From assembly GCA_002336035.1 (NCBI GenBank), contig DDED01000011.1, forward strand, positions 1 to 5,476: a stretch of DNA of 5,476 bases. The letters run 5' to 3'. The position numbers and the translations under genes are program-made. Below the pieces are notes generated by a model that ran no database searches, was not told the origin of the DNA, and saw nothing but the letters and a program-made list of their open reading frames with translations. Position 1 is the stretch's first letter, and each line of letters begins with the position of its first letter. This stretch comes from Cellvibrionales bacterium UBA1963 (lineage in GTDB: Bacteria > Pseudomonadota > Gammaproteobacteria > Pseudomonadales > UBA7434). Positions 4,797 to 5,476 of the stretch are shown in pieces.

Positions 4797-5476
4797 CTAC
4801 AATGAGCGAACGGCAATCACACCTTCAATGGTTGCTAATAGATCCAAGACCACTTGCGTGGGCTCTGTCTCAACATCAATTAAATTATAGGCCAGTTCGC
4901 CGCGACTTCGGTTGAGTAAATCTATCACATTGATTTTATGTTCCGCTAAGATAGACGTGATACTGCCAAGCATGTTCGTTACATTTTTGTTGATGACAGA
5001 CAATCTAAACCCAGAACTTCGTTCCAAAATGGCCAAAGGGAAATTCACCGAATTCACAATATTGCCATTTTCAAGGTAATCTTGAATCTGATTAGCCGCC
5101 ATAATTGCGCAATTCTCTTCCGCTTCATCAGTGCTTGCGCCGATATGAGGCATAAGAATAACGTCATCCCTATCGATCATATTAGGCTTGGGAAAATCAG
5201 CGATGTAAGCTGTTAACTTCCCTGAATCGAGAGCGGCAACCACTGCATCGCCATCAACAATTTCTGAACGCGCGAAGTTAACCAGCTTACCGCCTGGCTT
5301 AACAAATTGCAGTGATTGATGGTTAATTAAATTACGGGTCGCATCAAGAACCGGCAAATGAAGCGTCACAAAGTCCGCTGTTGATAGAAGAGCCTCGAGA
5401 CTGTCCATCTTTTTAACGTCGCTCGAGAGTCTCCACGCGGCTTCAATAGATATGGCAGGGTCATACCCGACCACTT
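4797..5476 (-). CDS. serA: D-3-phosphoglycerate dehydrogenase, short ACT-domain type (N-terminus outside window)
   Basis: The last 225 residues of a 2-hydroxyacid dehydrogenase are present; about 165 N-terminal residues of an expected ~390 are missing. The enzyme oxidises 3-phosphoglycerate with NAD+ in the first step of serine synthesis. The fragment enters in the Rossmann fold at VGYDP, where the Asp (fragment residue 5) would bind the NAD ribose. It continues with TADFVTLHLP, PGGKLVNFARSE holding the catalytic Arg (fragment residue 69), and MPHIGAS with the catalytic His (110). NSVNFP links to a C-terminal ACT domain (about 157-225; VINKNVTNMLGSIT, NVIDLLNRSRGELAY), which in relatives binds serine for feedback control. 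There is no intervening ASB domain, so this is the short class. The usual catalytic Glu is absent: the loop reads ADFPKPNMI, with Asn98 near its place. The gene ends at TAG, 128 bases before the lipoprotein ATG. Another 2-hydroxyacid substrate cannot be excluded. Confidence 0.88.
   Translation of the reverse strand, partial: VVGYDPAISIEAAWRLSSDVKKMDSLEALLSTADFVTLHLPVLDATRNLINHQSLQFVKPGGKLVNFARSEIVDGDAVVAALDSGKLTAYIADFPKPNMIDRDDVILMPHIGASTDEAEENCAIMAANQIQDYLENGNIVNSVNFPLAILERSSGFRLSVINKNVTNMLGSITSILAEHKINVIDLLNRSRGELAYNLIDVETEPTQVVLDLLATIEGVIAVRSL

Noticed and set aside
4631..4915. Plus-strand open frame of 94 codons covering the gap between the lipoprotein and serA-type genes
   Set aside because: It runs antisense across the starts and ends of two well-supported minus-strand genes, has no ribosome binding site, and its peptide resembles no family.

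Overview
The window looks like an ordinary chromosomal segment of a gammaproteobacterium. The evidence is a classic proteobacterial electron-transfer flavoprotein:ubiquinone oxidoreductase (ETF-QO), a DUF1285 protein (a family known mainly from Proteobacteria), a short ACT-domain phosphoglycerate dehydrogenase, and moderate, slightly AT-rich base composition. A species cannot be named from this sequence. No tRNA, rRNA, CRISPR array, insertion sequence or phage gene was seen, and all genes look intact apart from the two cut by the window edges.

Plus strand, 1-3422: the tail of an acyl-CoA dehydrogenase ends at 193 and is followed by a good terminator-like hairpin (241-284). A FabH-like beta-ketoacyl synthase III with a C-terminal extension lies at 403-1488. 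After a 284-base gap holding a consensus -10 box and several small hairpins comes ETF-QO (1773-3422), which most likely starts at a TTG codon. The three form a coherent lipid theme: acyl-CoA dehydrogenases pass electrons to ETF, ETF-QO passes them to the quinone pool, and a FabH-like enzyme could return acyl-CoA produced by beta-oxidation to fatty acid synthesis.

Minus strand, 5476-3489: a phosphoglycerate dehydrogenase (serA-type, N-terminus outside the window), an unrecognised 199-residue lipoprotein, and a DUF1285 protein lie in that order of transcription. The lipoprotein and DUF1285 genes are 13 bases apart and are probably co-transcribed. Whether the serA-type gene, 128 bases upstream, is in the same transcript is open. 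The two gene groups converge on a 66-base spacer at 3423-3488.

I found no convincing previously undescribed system. The points most worth a second look are the possible beta-oxidation-to-synthesis shunt, the lack of the usual catalytic Glu in the phosphoglycerate dehydrogenase, two similar TTTGG...CCAAA inverted repeats upstream of the two complete lipid genes, the structured leader of ETF-QO, and the lipoprotein/DUF1285 pair of unknown function.
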